DNA of 64,000 nucleotides from JAIQFF01 sp963788505 (lineage in GTDB: Bacteria > Acidobacteriota > Terriglobia > Terriglobales > Acidobacteriaceae). The stretch lies in contig CAWBGY010000005.1 in assembly GCA_963788505.1 (NCBI GenBank), forward strand, positions 1,488,001-1,552,000, read 5' to 3'. The stretch's first letter is position 1. Every line of letters begins with the position of its first letter. This document shows positions 51,278 to 60,296 of this stretch, in pieces. The position numbers and the translations under genes are program-made. The notes under the pieces are model-generated. The model was not told where the DNA came from. It made no database searches and worked only from the letters and a program-made list of their open reading frames with translations.

Positions 51278-52942
51278 TTGGACTGGTCCGCCGGGACCGA
51301 CTGGAGACGATCCCTGGGCATCGCGTCAATTTCGCTTCCCACTCTGGCCGCCTTCGTGGCCTCGCGGGGCATCGGCCAGTACATTCGCCAGCATTTTCTC
51401 GACACCACGTTTCGGGGCCTTTACCACGCCAACGCCTTTGACATGGCGCTGTTGATTCCTTACTTTGTCGTTCTTGTCCTGCTGGCCTCGTACGGTCTGC
51501 ACCGCTATGTGCTGGTATATCTTTATTACAAGCACCGAGACAATCGCACCACGGAACCGGCTGGGCACTTTTCGGAGCTGCCCCGGATCACGGTGCAACT
51601 TCCGGTTTTTAACGAGCAGTACGTAATTGAACGCCTGCTGGAAGCTGTTTGCCGCCTGCAGTATCCCCGTGAAAAGCTTGACATCCAGCTGCTCGACGAT
51701 TCGACCGACGAGACCCAAGCGGTCGCCCAGAGCCTGGTCGAGCAGTACGCAGCTCGCGGCGTCCCCATTACCTACCATCACCGCACGAATCGTGAAGGCT
51801 ATAAAGCGGGTGCGCTGGCGGAAGGGATGCATACCGCGAAAGGCGAGTTGATTGCCATCTTTGACGCCGACTTTGTTCCGACCGAAGACTTCCTGATGCG
51901 AACCGTACATCATTTGGCGGATCCCGGAATCGGTATGGTGCAGACCCGCTGGACCCACATCAACCGCAACTACTCCTGCCTGACCGAAGTTGAGGCCATT
52001 CTGCTCGACGGACACTTCGTACTGGAACATTCGGGCCGGGCCCGCAGCCATGCCTTCTTCAATTTCAACGGGACGGCGGGAATGTGGCGGCGCAGCGCGA
52101 TTGAGGAAGCCGGAGGCTGGCAGCATGACACGCTCACCGAGGATACCGACCTGTCCTATCGGGCCCAGCTCAAGGGCTGGAAATTCATTTACCTGCAGGA
52201 TGTGGAGTGTCCCGCCGAGCTGCCGGTAGAAATGACCGCGTTCAAGACCCAGCAGGCACGCTGGGCCAAGGGCCTGATCCAGACTGCGAAGAAGGTTTTG
52301 CCCAGTGTACTCAGGAGCGACCAGCCGGTTCGAGTAAAGCTGGAAGCCTGGTATCACCTGACCGCAAATCTCAGCTATCCGCTGATGGTCGTGCTGTCCG
52401 TGCTGCTTTTGCCGGCCATGATCATCCGGTTCTACCAGGGATGGTTCCAGATGTTGTACATCGATCTGCCGCTGTTCCTGGCATCCACGTTTTCGATTTC
52501 CAGCTTCTACCTGGTTTCGCAGCGCGAGCTGTTTCCAAGGAGCTGGCCCCGGGCCCTGCTCTATCTACCCATCTTGATGGCACTGGGCATTGGCCTGACC
52601 ATTACCAACACGCGCGCCGTGCTGGAAGCGCTGGTGGGACAGCAGTCGGCCTTTGCACGCACTCCAAAATATCGTGTGGAATCCAAAAAAGACCGGATCA
52701 ACGCCGCCAAGTACCGGCGCCGCCTGGGCTGGGTGCCGTGGGTGGAGCTCCTGATCGGCGGCTATTTCGCCCTCACCGTCTACTACGCCATCGCCAACGA
52801 GAACTACATCACCGTGCCTTTTCTGGTTTTGTTCGTGATCGGCTACTGGTACACGGGGTTGATGTCATTGTTGCAAGGACGGTTCTCGGGTTTGTCGCTG
52901 AGCGCCGAGACCCATACGAAGCCGTTCCCCGTGGGCGTGTAG
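51278..52942 (+). CDS. family-2 processive glycosyltransferase, cellulose-synthase-like
   Basis: 554 residues. Membrane helix LLIPYFVVLVLLASYGLHRY, then the GT-A catalytic domain with LLDDSTDET (UDP-sugar Asp), FDADF (metal DxD-type), EDTDLSYR (catalytic base Asp) and QQARWAKG (QxxRW). These are the four hallmarks of processive enzymes. Five further helices follow. It may make an exopolysaccharide or glucomannan-like glycan, or a sphingolipid glycan; no partner genes are adjacent. The start is TTG at 51278; other starts further in would lose conserved sequence. The 262 bp after the stop (52943-53204) hold a CGCAAAG repeat and the leader of the next gene. Confidence 0.85.
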   Translation: MDWSAGTDWRRSLGIASISLPTLAAFVASRGIGQYIRQHFLDTTFRGLYHANAFDMALLIPYFVVLVLLASYGLHRYVLVYLYYKHRDNRTTEPAGHFSELPRITVQLPVFNEQYVIERLLEAVCRLQYPREKLDIQLLDDSTDETQAVAQSLVEQYAARGVPITYHHRTNREGYKAGALAEGMHTAKGELIAIFDADFVPTEDFLMRTVHHLADPGIGMVQTRWTHINRNYSCLTEVEAILLDGHFVLEHSGRARSHAFFNFNGTAGMWRRSAIEEAGGWQHDTLTEDTDLSYRAQLKGWKFIYLQDVECPAELPVEMTAFKTQQARWAKGLIQTAKKVLPSVLRSDQPVRVKLEAWYHLTANLSYPLMVVLSVLLLPAMIIRFYQGWFQMLYIDLPLFLASTFSISSFYLVSQRELFPRSWPRALLYLPILMALGIGLTITNTRAVLEALVGQQSAFARTPKYRVESKKDRINAAKYRRRLGWVPWVELLIGGYFALTVYYAIANENYITVPFLVLFVIGYWYTGLMSLLQGRFSGLSLSAETHTKPFPVGV

Positions 52943-53031
52943 CCGAGTCCGCCTTCTGCGGTCTTCGCGCCCCTTCTGGACAAACTTTACGGTTTAGATT
53001 TTTGAACGATTCGGCCGCAGGTCAGACTCGT

Positions 53032-53075
53032 TACCGCAAAGGACGCGAAGGAAGACCGCAAAGATCGCAAAGCAA
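53032..53075 (+). repeat. CGCAAAGG-type dispersed repeat
   Basis: ACCGCAAAGGACGCGAAGGA followed by AGACCGCAAAGATCGCAAAGC. Same family as the 35164 hairpin and the 59263 copy. Confidence 0.65.
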
Positions 53076-53204
53076 GACCATTTCAGCGAATCCAGGACAT
53101 TCTCCGGCGCTCCAATTTCTTTCTTTTCCTCCGATGGAGGTTTAGAATTCATACCGTTTCGCGTCCGGTTGGACGCGGTCACGTCGGTTCGTAAGGAGGA
53201 TCCG

Positions 53205-54206
53205 ATGCGCCACTTCACGGTACCTGCCCAAGTAGTTCTTGGCATTCTGCTGGTTTTCCTGGTCAGCTGTGGAACCGGGCACGATGCCGATGAGAAGTAC
53301 TACCTTATTTCTACCAATGTGAAGATTCCCTACTGGCAGGCTGGCAGTGCCGGTCTGTTCCAGGCCGCCCTGCAGCTCAAGGTGCGCTCCGAATTCGCGG
53401 GTCCGGACAGCTATGACCCCAAGGCGGAGCAGCAGGCGTTCGAAGAAGCGGTGCGGAGCAAAGCTACCGGGATCCTGATCTCGGTGGCTGATCCCGCGCT
53501 TATGAAAGACGACATCGATCGTGCCATTGCCGCCGGCATCCCCGTGATCACGGTGGATTCAGATGCGCCCTCCAGCAAGCGCCTCTTCTTTATCGGGACG
53601 GATAACTACCACGCCGGGCAGATCGGCGGCCAGCGACTGGCCAAGGAAATGAATGGCAAAGGCAATGTGGTTGTGTTTACCATCCCCGAGCAGGCCAACC
53701 TGAAGGAGCGTCTGCGTGGCTACCGCGATGCCCTCGAGGCCTTCCCGCAAATCAAGATCACTCGCATCGTGGATATGAAGGGTGATTCCCGCATCGCCTT
53801 TGACACCACCACCGAAATCCTGGGCAACGACAAGAAGGAGCGGACCGACGCTTTTGTGTGCCTGGAAGCGCTGGCAGGCAAGGAGGTCGCCACCGTATTG
53901 AGCAACAACGGAGTCAAAGACAAAGTCATCGTGGCCATGGATACGGATGACAAAACCCTGGAGTGGATCCAGAAGGGCGTGATTGCAGCCACCATCTCGC
54001 AAAAGCCTTACACCATGAGTTTTGTCGGATTGAAAATGCTGGATGATCTCTACCACCACAAGTTGTCCAATCTGGGCCATGATTGGGCCAAGGACAGCTT
54101 CTCCCCCATTCCGGCATTCGTCGATACGGGATCGTCGCTGGTCGACAAAACCAACGTGGACGCCCTGATTGCGGCCAGCAAATCCGTCACCAGTAACAGC
54201 AAATAG
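53205..54206 (+). CDS. sugar-type ABC substrate-binding lipoprotein
   Basis: 333 residues. Lipoprotein signal with lipobox LVSCG (Cys about 22). The fold is periplasmic-binding class I, the RbsB/LacI type: YYLISTNVKIPYWQAG, ILISVADPALMKDDIDRAIA, AGIPVITVDSDAPSSKRLFF, GTDNYHAGQIGGQRLAKEM. It should bind a sugar or autoinducer-like molecule. AAGGAGGATCCG precedes the ATG at 53205, which decides the start. No ABC permease or ATPase gene is nearby, so it may serve a distant transporter or a sensor. Confidence 0.88.
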   Translation: MRHFTVPAQVVLGILLVFLVSCGTGHDADEKYYLISTNVKIPYWQAGSAGLFQAALQLKVRSEFAGPDSYDPKAEQQAFEEAVRSKATGILISVADPALMKDDIDRAIAAGIPVITVDSDAPSSKRLFFIGTDNYHAGQIGGQRLAKEMNGKGNVVVFTIPEQANLKERLRGYRDALEAFPQIKITRIVDMKGDSRIAFDTTTEILGNDKKERTDAFVCLEALAGKEVATVLSNNGVKDKVIVAMDTDDKTLEWIQKGVIAATISQKPYTMSFVGLKMLDDLYHHKLSNLGHDWAKDSFSPIPAFVDTGSSLVDKTNVDALIAASKSVTSNSK

Positions 54207-54233
54207 CTTGGAACCACGGACGAGGGACCACGA

Positions 54234-55556
54234 ATGCGAAAGGCCTTGCTGCTTTGTTTTCTTTTTTCTCAACTCACATGGGCTCTCGACCGCCAACCCA
54301 ACTCCGATTTCCGTGCTCGCCGGCAGTCTGTGGCGAGCAAGGCCAATGGCGGCGCCGTACTACTGTTTGCTTCGAATGAAGCCGAGGGACCGAACGATCT
54401 TTACGGCTACCGTCCCGATGACAATTTTTTCTACCTCTCCGGCTGGAGCGAGCCCGGAGCAGCTCTGCTCATCGTCGGAGGAAGCGGCGCGGAAGATCAC
54501 GCCTATACGGAGATCCTTTTTCTTCCCAATCACAACCCTTCGCAGGAAAAGTGGACTGGGCCGAAACTCGGCGCGGACAATCCCGACGCTGGCAAAATTA
54601 CAGGATTCGAGCACGTCGAAGTTCTCGACAATCTGCGCTCGGAGTTGGTGCGCCTGCTTCCGGCAAAAAGAGCCATTATCTATACGGATGTGGTTGCCGA
54701 CGGCGAGATTTCGAATTCAACCGCCCCGCTGGATTGGCTGCAACGAGCCAATGCGTTTCCCGTAGGAGTGTCTTTCCAGGATGTGCGGCCGATGCTGGCG
54801 GCGCTCAGAACGTTCAAGGACTCGGGGGAAATCGAGCGCATCCGTCATGCCACCGACGCCTCGATTGCCGCGCATTTTGCAGCCATGCGCGCGGTCAAGC
54901 CGGGCATCACCGAGCGTGAGGTTTCCGCCCTGATGCAGTATGAGTGGGGAAAACGCGGTTGTGAGCGTGCGGCTTATGCCCCCATCGTGGGATCAGGTTT
55001 CAATTCGACCGTGCTGCACTATTCCGACGACTCCGGCACCATGCAAGCTGGAGACGTCGTGGTGATTGACGCCGCCGGGGAATACTCCATGTACGCGTCC
55101 GACATCACACGAACGCTGCCCGTGTCGGGGAAGTTCAGCCCCCGTCAGCGGGAGATTTACGATATCGTCCTCGGAGCGCAACAGGCCGCCATTGCGGCGT
55201 TCCGCTCGGGCAAGTCGCACTTGCGGAAAGACCAGCCGGATTCCATCTACAATGTGGCCTATAGCTACATCAATACCCACGGCAAGGACCTGCACGGCGA
55301 GCCCCTGGGAAAATATTTCATTCACGGACTCAGCCACTACGTCGGATTGAATGTCCACGACGCCGGTGACTACGACGTTCCGCTCGGTCCGGGAGCAGTG
55401 TTTACCATCGAGCCGGGAATCTACATTCCGGAAGAAAAGCTGGGTGTGCGGATTGAAGACATTCTTTATGTCGACCAGGACGGCAAGTTGATCGACTTGA
55501 CTGCCAATCTGCCCCACACCGCCGATGACGTTGAGCGCGCCATGGCCGGCAAGTGA
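54234..55556 (+). CDS. secreted Xaa-Pro aminopeptidase (M24)
   Basis: 440 residues. Signal peptide ALLLCFLFSQLTWA. N-terminal creatinase/prolidase domain (YRPDDNFFYLSGWSEPGAAL) followed by the pita-bread fold. Metal ligands: Asp in VVIDAAGEY, Asp in ASDITRT, His in HGLSHYVGL, Glu in TIEPGIY and Glu in GVRIEDI, so the dimetal site is complete. It releases N-terminal residues before proline. It follows the substrate-binding lipoprotein by 27 bp and is probably co-transcribed. Confidence 0.9.
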   Translation: MRKALLLCFLFSQLTWALDRQPNSDFRARRQSVASKANGGAVLLFASNEAEGPNDLYGYRPDDNFFYLSGWSEPGAALLIVGGSGAEDHAYTEILFLPNHNPSQEKWTGPKLGADNPDAGKITGFEHVEVLDNLRSELVRLLPAKRAIIYTDVVADGEISNSTAPLDWLQRANAFPVGVSFQDVRPMLAALRTFKDSGEIERIRHATDASIAAHFAAMRAVKPGITEREVSALMQYEWGKRGCERAAYAPIVGSGFNSTVLHYSDDSGTMQAGDVVVIDAAGEYSMYASDITRTLPVSGKFSPRQREIYDIVLGAQQAAIAAFRSGKSHLRKDQPDSIYNVAYSYINTHGKDLHGEPLGKYFIHGLSHYVGLNVHDAGDYDVPLGPGAVFTIEPGIYIPEEKLGVRIEDILYVDQDGKLIDLTANLPHTADDVERAMAGK

Positions 55557-55624
55557 GGATGAGCGTGTAGGGCGCTTCCGGCAGCACGTTGCACTTCCTT
55601 TTGATATCCTAGGACATCGTGCGG

Positions 55625-55753
55625 ATGATCTGGTTGTTCCTGATCCTGGCCCTGAGCACCGTAGCCGTGTTTCTGGTCGGATTGGCGGCCTACCTTCGAG
55701 TGCGGACCCACCTGAAGGAATCGTCTTCCAGAGAAACCCACGGCAAAGATTAA
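55625..55753 (+). CDS. 42-residue single-pass membrane protein
   Basis: MIWLFLILALSTVAVFLVGL begins a hydrophobic helix, followed by AAYLRVRTHL and a charged tail (KESSSRETHGKD). Positively charged residues after the helix predict the C-terminus in the cytoplasm. An AGGA lies 10 bp upstream; a GTG at 55619 with the AGGA four bases away is an alternative start. It ends 63 bp before bioY. Small size means it is easily missed; family unknown. Confidence 0.5.
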   Translation: MIWLFLILALSTVAVFLVGLAAYLRVRTHLKESSSRETHGKD

Positions 55754-55816
55754 CCCCGAGTCTTTTCGTTATGCCAGGCGCATGCCTTTCAGATCCTGAC
55801 ACGGAGAACCTGCAAC

Positions 55817-56395
55817 ATGGCGAAGCCAGCTAGTCTTGCCCTCAACCCCGGCAGTCGCGCTCTCTACTTGGCGGAACAGGCGGCGATTGTAGTGAGCGCC
55901 AGCCTGTTTGTCGCTCTGTGCGCGTGGGTGACCGTGCCACTGCCGTTCACTCCGGTGCCTCTGACCATGCAGAATTTTGGCGTGCTTCTGGTCGGCTTGA
56001 CTTTGGGAAGCCGTCGCGGCTTTGCCGCACTGGCGCTTTACCTGGTAGAGGGAGCTTCGGGAATGCCGGTGTTCAATCCCATGGGACCGGGCGGCGTCGC
56101 CCAGTTGCTGGGTGTGACTGGCGGCTTTTTGCTGGCGTATCCCTTCGTCGCCGCCCTGGCGGGTTGGATCATGGAACGCGGCAAAGCCAGTTTCGCTCGT
56201 GCCGCTGCCGCGGGCGTGCTGGCCGAAGTGGTGTTGTTCGCCGGCGGTCTTTCATGGCTGGCAGTGCTGACCCACTCTTTCGCCCAGGCAGCGCGCTTTG
56301 GGCTCTACTGGTTCGTGTTCGCGGAAGTGATCAAGGTCATGTTGGCCGCCGGAGTCTCAACCGGATGGCAGCGTGTCCGCAAGGAGCAGGCATGA
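55817..56395 (+). CDS. bioY: biotin transporter BioY
   Basis: 192 residues, six helices. S-component for biotin uptake, alone or with an ECF energising module. The family sequence VPLPFTPVPLTMQNFGVLLV and GLTLGSRRGFAALALYLVEG are unmistakable, as is FNPMGPGGVAQLLGVTGGFL. No bioM/bioN is adjacent. Its stop overlaps the start of mqnD by 4 bp (ATGA). No biotin-repressor palindrome was recognised upstream. Confidence 0.92.
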   Translation: MAKPASLALNPGSRALYLAEQAAIVVSASLFVALCAWVTVPLPFTPVPLTMQNFGVLLVGLTLGSRRGFAALALYLVEGASGMPVFNPMGPGGVAQLLGVTGGFLLAYPFVAALAGWIMERGKASFARAAAAGVLAEVVLFAGGLSWLAVLTHSFAQAARFGLYWFVFAEVIKVMLAAGVSTGWQRVRKEQA

Positions 56396-57309
56396 GTTTC
56401 GTCGAAACCCCCTCTGGAGCGACCGCAGCTTTGGTACCCGAAACGAAGGATTTGTCGCGCGGCAGTGCGTCCACGCGTGAAATCAGCATCGCGCACAGTC
56501 CCGACTCCGATGACGCTTTTATGTTTTACGCTCTGGCCACCAACAAGGTGCGCGTCGCTGGGCTGCGCTTCACTCATACGCTCTGCGACATTGAGACCCT
56601 GAACCAGAAGGCACGGGAGGGCGACGGCGTCTATGACGTGACGGCCATTTCGTTCCACGCTTATCCCTACATTCAGGACAGCTACGCTCTGCTGCCCAGT
56701 GGAGGCAGCGTGGGCGATGGCTACGGCCCCATGATTGTGGCCACCCAGGGATTTTCCCCGAGCGAAATCAAGCGCAAAAAAATTGCCATACCCGGCACTC
56801 TGACCACCGCTTATCTCGCGTTACGGCTTTTCGCGCCTGGGATTGAAACCGAGGTCGTGCCCTTCGATCAGATCATTCCGCAAGTCGTGGCCGGGAATTA
56901 CGAGGCGGGCCTCATCATCCACGAAGGCCAGTTGACCTACTCCAAGGCCGGCCTGCAACGCATCGTGGACCTGGGCAAGTGGTGGCTGAAAATTACCGGG
57001 CTGCCGCTGCCTCTGGGAGGAAATGCCATACGGCGCAGTTTGGGACCGGAACTGACGGCAAAAGTTTCAGGGGCCCTGCGAGAGAGCATTCAGTACGCGC
57101 TCGACCATCGGGACGAGGCCCTGGCCTACGCCATGCAATTTGCCCGCGACGTCGATCCTCAGCTGGCCGACAAGTTCGTGGGCATGTACGTCAACGAGCG
57201 CACCCTGGACTACGGGCCGGATGGACGCGAAGCAGTACGCCGCCTGCTGGACATGGGACACAAAGCAGGAATCATTCCGCGAGAGGCGCGAGTGGAGTTT
57301 GTAGGATAG
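56392..57309 (+). CDS. mqnD: 1,4-dihydroxy-6-naphthoate synthase
   Basis: 305 residues. MqnD releases 1,4-dihydroxy-6-naphthoate from cyclic dehypoxanthinyl futalosine. Motifs: ISIAHSPDSDDAFMFYALAT, YDVTAISFHAYPYIQDSYAL, GYGPMIVAT, IHEGQLTYSKAGLQRIVDLG and the LPLPLGGNAIRRSLG active-site region. AAGGAG lies 7 bp before the ATG and overlaps the bioY C-terminus, so expression is coupled to bioY. Together with mqnA and mqnC it shows menaquinone is made by the futalosine route. Confidence 0.93.
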   Translation: MSFVETPSGATAALVPETKDLSRGSASTREISIAHSPDSDDAFMFYALATNKVRVAGLRFTHTLCDIETLNQKAREGDGVYDVTAISFHAYPYIQDSYALLPSGGSVGDGYGPMIVATQGFSPSEIKRKKIAIPGTLTTAYLALRLFAPGIETEVVPFDQIIPQVVAGNYEAGLIIHEGQLTYSKAGLQRIVDLGKWWLKITGLPLPLGGNAIRRSLGPELTAKVSGALRESIQYALDHRDEALAYAMQFARDVDPQLADKFVGMYVNERTLDYGPDGREAVRRLLDMGHKAGIIPREARVEFVG

Positions 57310-57320
57310 ATTTGCGTAGG

Positions 57321-57432
57321 CCCAGACGTCCTCGTCTGGGTGGGCGAGCGCAGCTCGCCGGTGTTCCTCTAAAATCCTGATAACTCGCCTGTCGCCGAGC
57401 CTCGCTCGGCCGGGCAGGTGGGACACCTGCCC
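57321..57432. repeat. cluster of four GC-rich hairpins after mqnD
   Basis: CCCAGACG/CGTCTGGG (57321-57340), GGCGAGC/GCTCGCC (57343-57359), GCCGAGC/GCTCGGC (57394-57410) and GGGCAGGTG/CACCTGCCC (57412-57432). All stems are perfect. It separates the convergent mqnD and peptidase genes and resembles the 20441-20482 pair. Confidence 0.65.
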
Positions 57433-57449
57433 CTACATAGACCGTACGG

Positions 57450-59168
57450 CTACTTGACCGTCTCTGGGAACGAGAACACCGGGTCGATATCCACCGGCAC
57501 TTTCGACGCTACTCTCAAAGACACTTGCAGGTCCGAGGACATAACGTCATATTTCTTGAACCAGTTCTCCGCGCGTTCGCGGTTTCCCGTGGCTTCAATT
57601 TCCAGAAGTTCCTTGGCCAGATCAGCCAGCGCGCCGGGCATGGCGGCATAGTCAATCGCATACATTCCCGAGGATTGCCGCTTGATGGCGCCCCGCTCCA
57701 GGAGATAGTTGAACTCCATCATCTCCGCCTGACCGTGGGCTTCGCCTGTACCGAAGCGTACGGTGCGGAAAATTCCGGCGACGTACGAAGCGTAATATTC
57801 TTCCAGCTTTTCCTTGGGCAACACGTCGTGATCGACCAGCCACTTCAGGCCGAACATCCCGACCACATCGGCTTTCGCTTCTTCCAGACCACTGTAGACG
57901 GGACCAATGGCCTCTCGAACCGCGACTTTGCCGGTTGCAGTACGCGAGTAGGCCGGGCCCAGGCCATGCGCCATTTCGTGCATGATAGCGAACAGCAGAT
58001 AGGCTTCCGCGGAGGCCTTGGAGGCCTGTTCCGGCGGCATCATGAACTGTGCCAGCGGAAGAACCACGTAGTTGACCCGCGCGTCCATGAAGTTCTTGAA
58101 GAAGATTTTCTTGCTGCCCTTCTGCTCATGGACTCGAGCATCATTCGGCAGGTTGTCGGCTACAGCCTGGTAGCCGTGGCGCAAGTCGCCCGCGCGGTAC
58201 GGTGCGTCCATGACCTCCATCGGCGTTTCCAGGCCGTGCTTGGATGGCCTGTCCTCGGGAGCCAGGGGTAGCGCGTCCTGCACATCCGCCACGTACTTCT
58301 GAAACATCGCCAGCTTCTCGCTTTCCGCTTCATTGCGCACCAGCACCGCAGCGCCGTAGGAGCCTTTTACTCCAAGAAGCCCGTCGGTGTAGGTTTCGTA
58401 GGGAGCGAAGATCACATCGAACTTCGGGTCTTTCAAATCGAGCCAGGCCAGATCGCTTTTGAAGTAGTCGTCGGTCAACAGGGCATCGGCGCGCATACGC
58501 AAGAAATTCGCGAACGCAGGATCGTCACTCAAACCAGCGGCTTCACGCAGGTCCCGGGCGGCGGGTTCCAGGAATGAGCGGTAGGCAATGTGATAAGGCA
58601 CTGCTTCGAGGCGGTCTCCGTGCCAGCGTACTAGCGTGGTGGAACTGTAAATTTCGTCTTTCTTGTCGGGGTGGTCCTGCACATATTGCTCAATCTGTTT
58701 ACGAGTCAGGCCGTCGGGATAAAATCCGCGGCCCGGCGGCATGGGCGTAATCCCGACAAAAGGCCGATTCTGTTCGATCAGGTCGAAACGCGATCCGTTG
58801 ATCCACAGATAGTGGCGCAGTTCCTGGTCTCTCGGGTTCTTGCTGGTCGCTAAAGACTGGTAGAGCGTCAAGCCCTCGGGATCGCTCTGCCGCCAATAGA
58901 TATCTTCGAGGTAGCGGCATGCGTCCACCAGTTTTCCCACGAGTTGCTTCTCGCGCACGGTGAGTCCGGCGGAGCGGAAGGGCATGTCAACGCGGCGAAA
59001 CTTTGCCAGGCGCAGGGCCAGGTCCGGAGCCACCTGCATGCCACCCGAGGCCGCGCCCTTGGCGGCCGACCCTGTCATGATCGCCGGCCGCTTGCGTTTC
59101 TGGGCTGAGGTGGAAGAAATCATGAGAACGGTAAGGAGCAGGGGAAGGAGGAAGCCCTGTTTGATCAT
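57450..59168 (-). CDS. secreted zinc peptidase resembling family M49 (dipeptidyl-peptidase III-like)
   Basis: 572 residues. Signal peptide FLLPLLLTVLMISSTSAQ. The catalytic region has HEMAHGLG and, further on, EEAKADVVG, which fit a HExxH plus ExxxAD zinc site. Dipeptidyl-peptidase III uses HExxGH with EECRAE; the spacing here lacks the extra residue. The rest (YHIAYRSFLEPAARDLREAA, FDVIFAPYETYTDGLLGVKG) fits the M49-like group of Bacteroidota and Acidobacteriota secreted peptidases. It is alone, convergent with mqnD. Confidence 0.78.
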   Translation of the reverse strand: MIKQGFLLPLLLTVLMISSTSAQKRKRPAIMTGSAAKGAASGGMQVAPDLALRLAKFRRVDMPFRSAGLTVREKQLVGKLVDACRYLEDIYWRQSDPEGLTLYQSLATSKNPRDQELRHYLWINGSRFDLIEQNRPFVGITPMPPGRGFYPDGLTRKQIEQYVQDHPDKKDEIYSSTTLVRWHGDRLEAVPYHIAYRSFLEPAARDLREAAGLSDDPAFANFLRMRADALLTDDYFKSDLAWLDLKDPKFDVIFAPYETYTDGLLGVKGSYGAAVLVRNEAESEKLAMFQKYVADVQDALPLAPEDRPSKHGLETPMEVMDAPYRAGDLRHGYQAVADNLPNDARVHEQKGSKKIFFKNFMDARVNYVVLPLAQFMMPPEQASKASAEAYLLFAIMHEMAHGLGPAYSRTATGKVAVREAIGPVYSGLEEAKADVVGMFGLKWLVDHDVLPKEKLEEYYASYVAGIFRTVRFGTGEAHGQAEMMEFNYLLERGAIKRQSSGMYAIDYAAMPGALADLAKELLEIEATGNRERAENWFKKYDVMSSDLQVSLRVASKVPVDIDPVFSFPETVK

Positions 59169-59262
59169 CCTTTTGATTTTAACAGAGCTCCTGATGCATG
59201 TTTCGTACGAACAGAAGTCTAGTTTGCCGTTCTTGGCGTGCGTTTGCGGTCAAAATCTTTAA

Positions 59263-59300
59263 CCGCAGAGGTCGCAAAGGTTTCGCAAAGTACGCAAAGG
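59263..59300 (+). repeat. CGCAAAG-type dispersed repeat
   Basis: ACCGCAGAGGTCGCAAAGGT followed by TTCGCAAAGTACGCAAAGG, 44 bp before the HAD gene. Confidence 0.65.
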
Positions 59301-59343
59301 AGCATCTCGCCAAGCTTGCTCTTCCTCGTTATCATGTTGTGCG

Positions 59344-60057
59344 ATGACTGCGGACAAACTTTCAAATGGTGCCCAGACCCTTCTGGTCGATGCCGACGAT
59401 ACGCTTTGGGAAAACAACATCTATTTTGAGCGTGCGATTGCGAACTTTATCGCGTTCCTGAATCACCACGAGTACTCTCCCCAGGAAGTGCGCGAAGTGC
59501 TGAACCAGGTGGAGCGTGAGTCCATTGTCACCCACGGTTATGGGCTGCATAGCTTCGCGCATTCCCTGGTTGAGACGTTCGAGCGCCTGGCGGTCGATCC
59601 CATTACTCCTGCCCTGCACGAGACCATCAATGGATTCGCCCACACCATTGCCGGCCACCCGGTGGAACTCCTGCCGGGCGTACCTGAAACACTGCAATAT
59701 CTGTCCGAGCGCCATCACCTGATCCTGATGACCAAGGGTGCCGTACCGGAGCAATCGGGCAAGGTCGAACGCTCGGGCTTGAAGGAATATTTCTCCGCGG
59801 TAGAGATCGTCTCCGAAAAGAACGTCTCTACCTATCTCTCAGTCACTTCGAAGTACGACCTGGAGCCCGATGCTACCTGGATGGTGGGCAACAGCCCTAA
59901 ATCTGACATCAACCCCGCCCTGGCCGCCGGACTGAATGCCGTGTTCGTCCCGCATGGCGCCACCTGGGTCCTGGAACACGAGGAAGTGGATTCAGTGGAA
60001 CCGCCAAGACAGTTGCTGGTGGTGGAAAAATTCTCCGAGTTGCGGACGCATTTCTAG
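59344..60057 (+). CDS. HAD-superfamily hydrolase
   Basis: 237 residues. Nucleophile motif LLVDADDTLWENN (Asp pair), motif II Thr in LILMTKGA, Lys in the GKVERSG/VVSEKN region and motif IV GNSPKSDINPALAAG. The cap is a helical bundle inserted after motif I. The family dephosphorylates small metabolites; substrate not decided. ATG at 59344 is the first after the CGCAAAG repeat. No operon partner. Confidence 0.83.
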   Translation: MTADKLSNGAQTLLVDADDTLWENNIYFERAIANFIAFLNHHEYSPQEVREVLNQVERESIVTHGYGLHSFAHSLVETFERLAVDPITPALHETINGFAHTIAGHPVELLPGVPETLQYLSERHHLILMTKGAVPEQSGKVERSGLKEYFSAVEIVSEKNVSTYLSVTSKYDLEPDATWMVGNSPKSDINPALAAGLNAVFVPHGATWVLEHEEVDSVEPPRQLLVVEKFSELRTHF

Positions 60058-60097
60058 TTCCTGCATGAAGGAGAACTGGAGGCTTTGGGGAACAGCG

Positions 60098-60145
60098 GGT
60101 CCCTCCACTTTGCTCAGCTTCGCTGCGCTCCGGTCGGGATGACAA
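60098..60145 (+). repeat. dispersed repeat copy, degenerate
   Basis: GGTCCCTCCACTTTGCTCAG ... CGGTCGGGATGACA. It resembles the right half of the 48377 copy, in the 239-bp gap before the HD-GYP gene. Confidence 0.55.
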
Positions 60146-60296
60146 CATTTGCTGATTGAACCAGGCTGTATGTAACAGGCTGAGTGCCGCGGGTTGAAAC
60201 CTCTTCCTAGCACCAAACTAACCAACAAGCTCCGTATCCCGCGGTTTCGCCGCATGCTACTCTTTTTCTGCTCTGGTCTTTTGCCCGCATCCGTGC

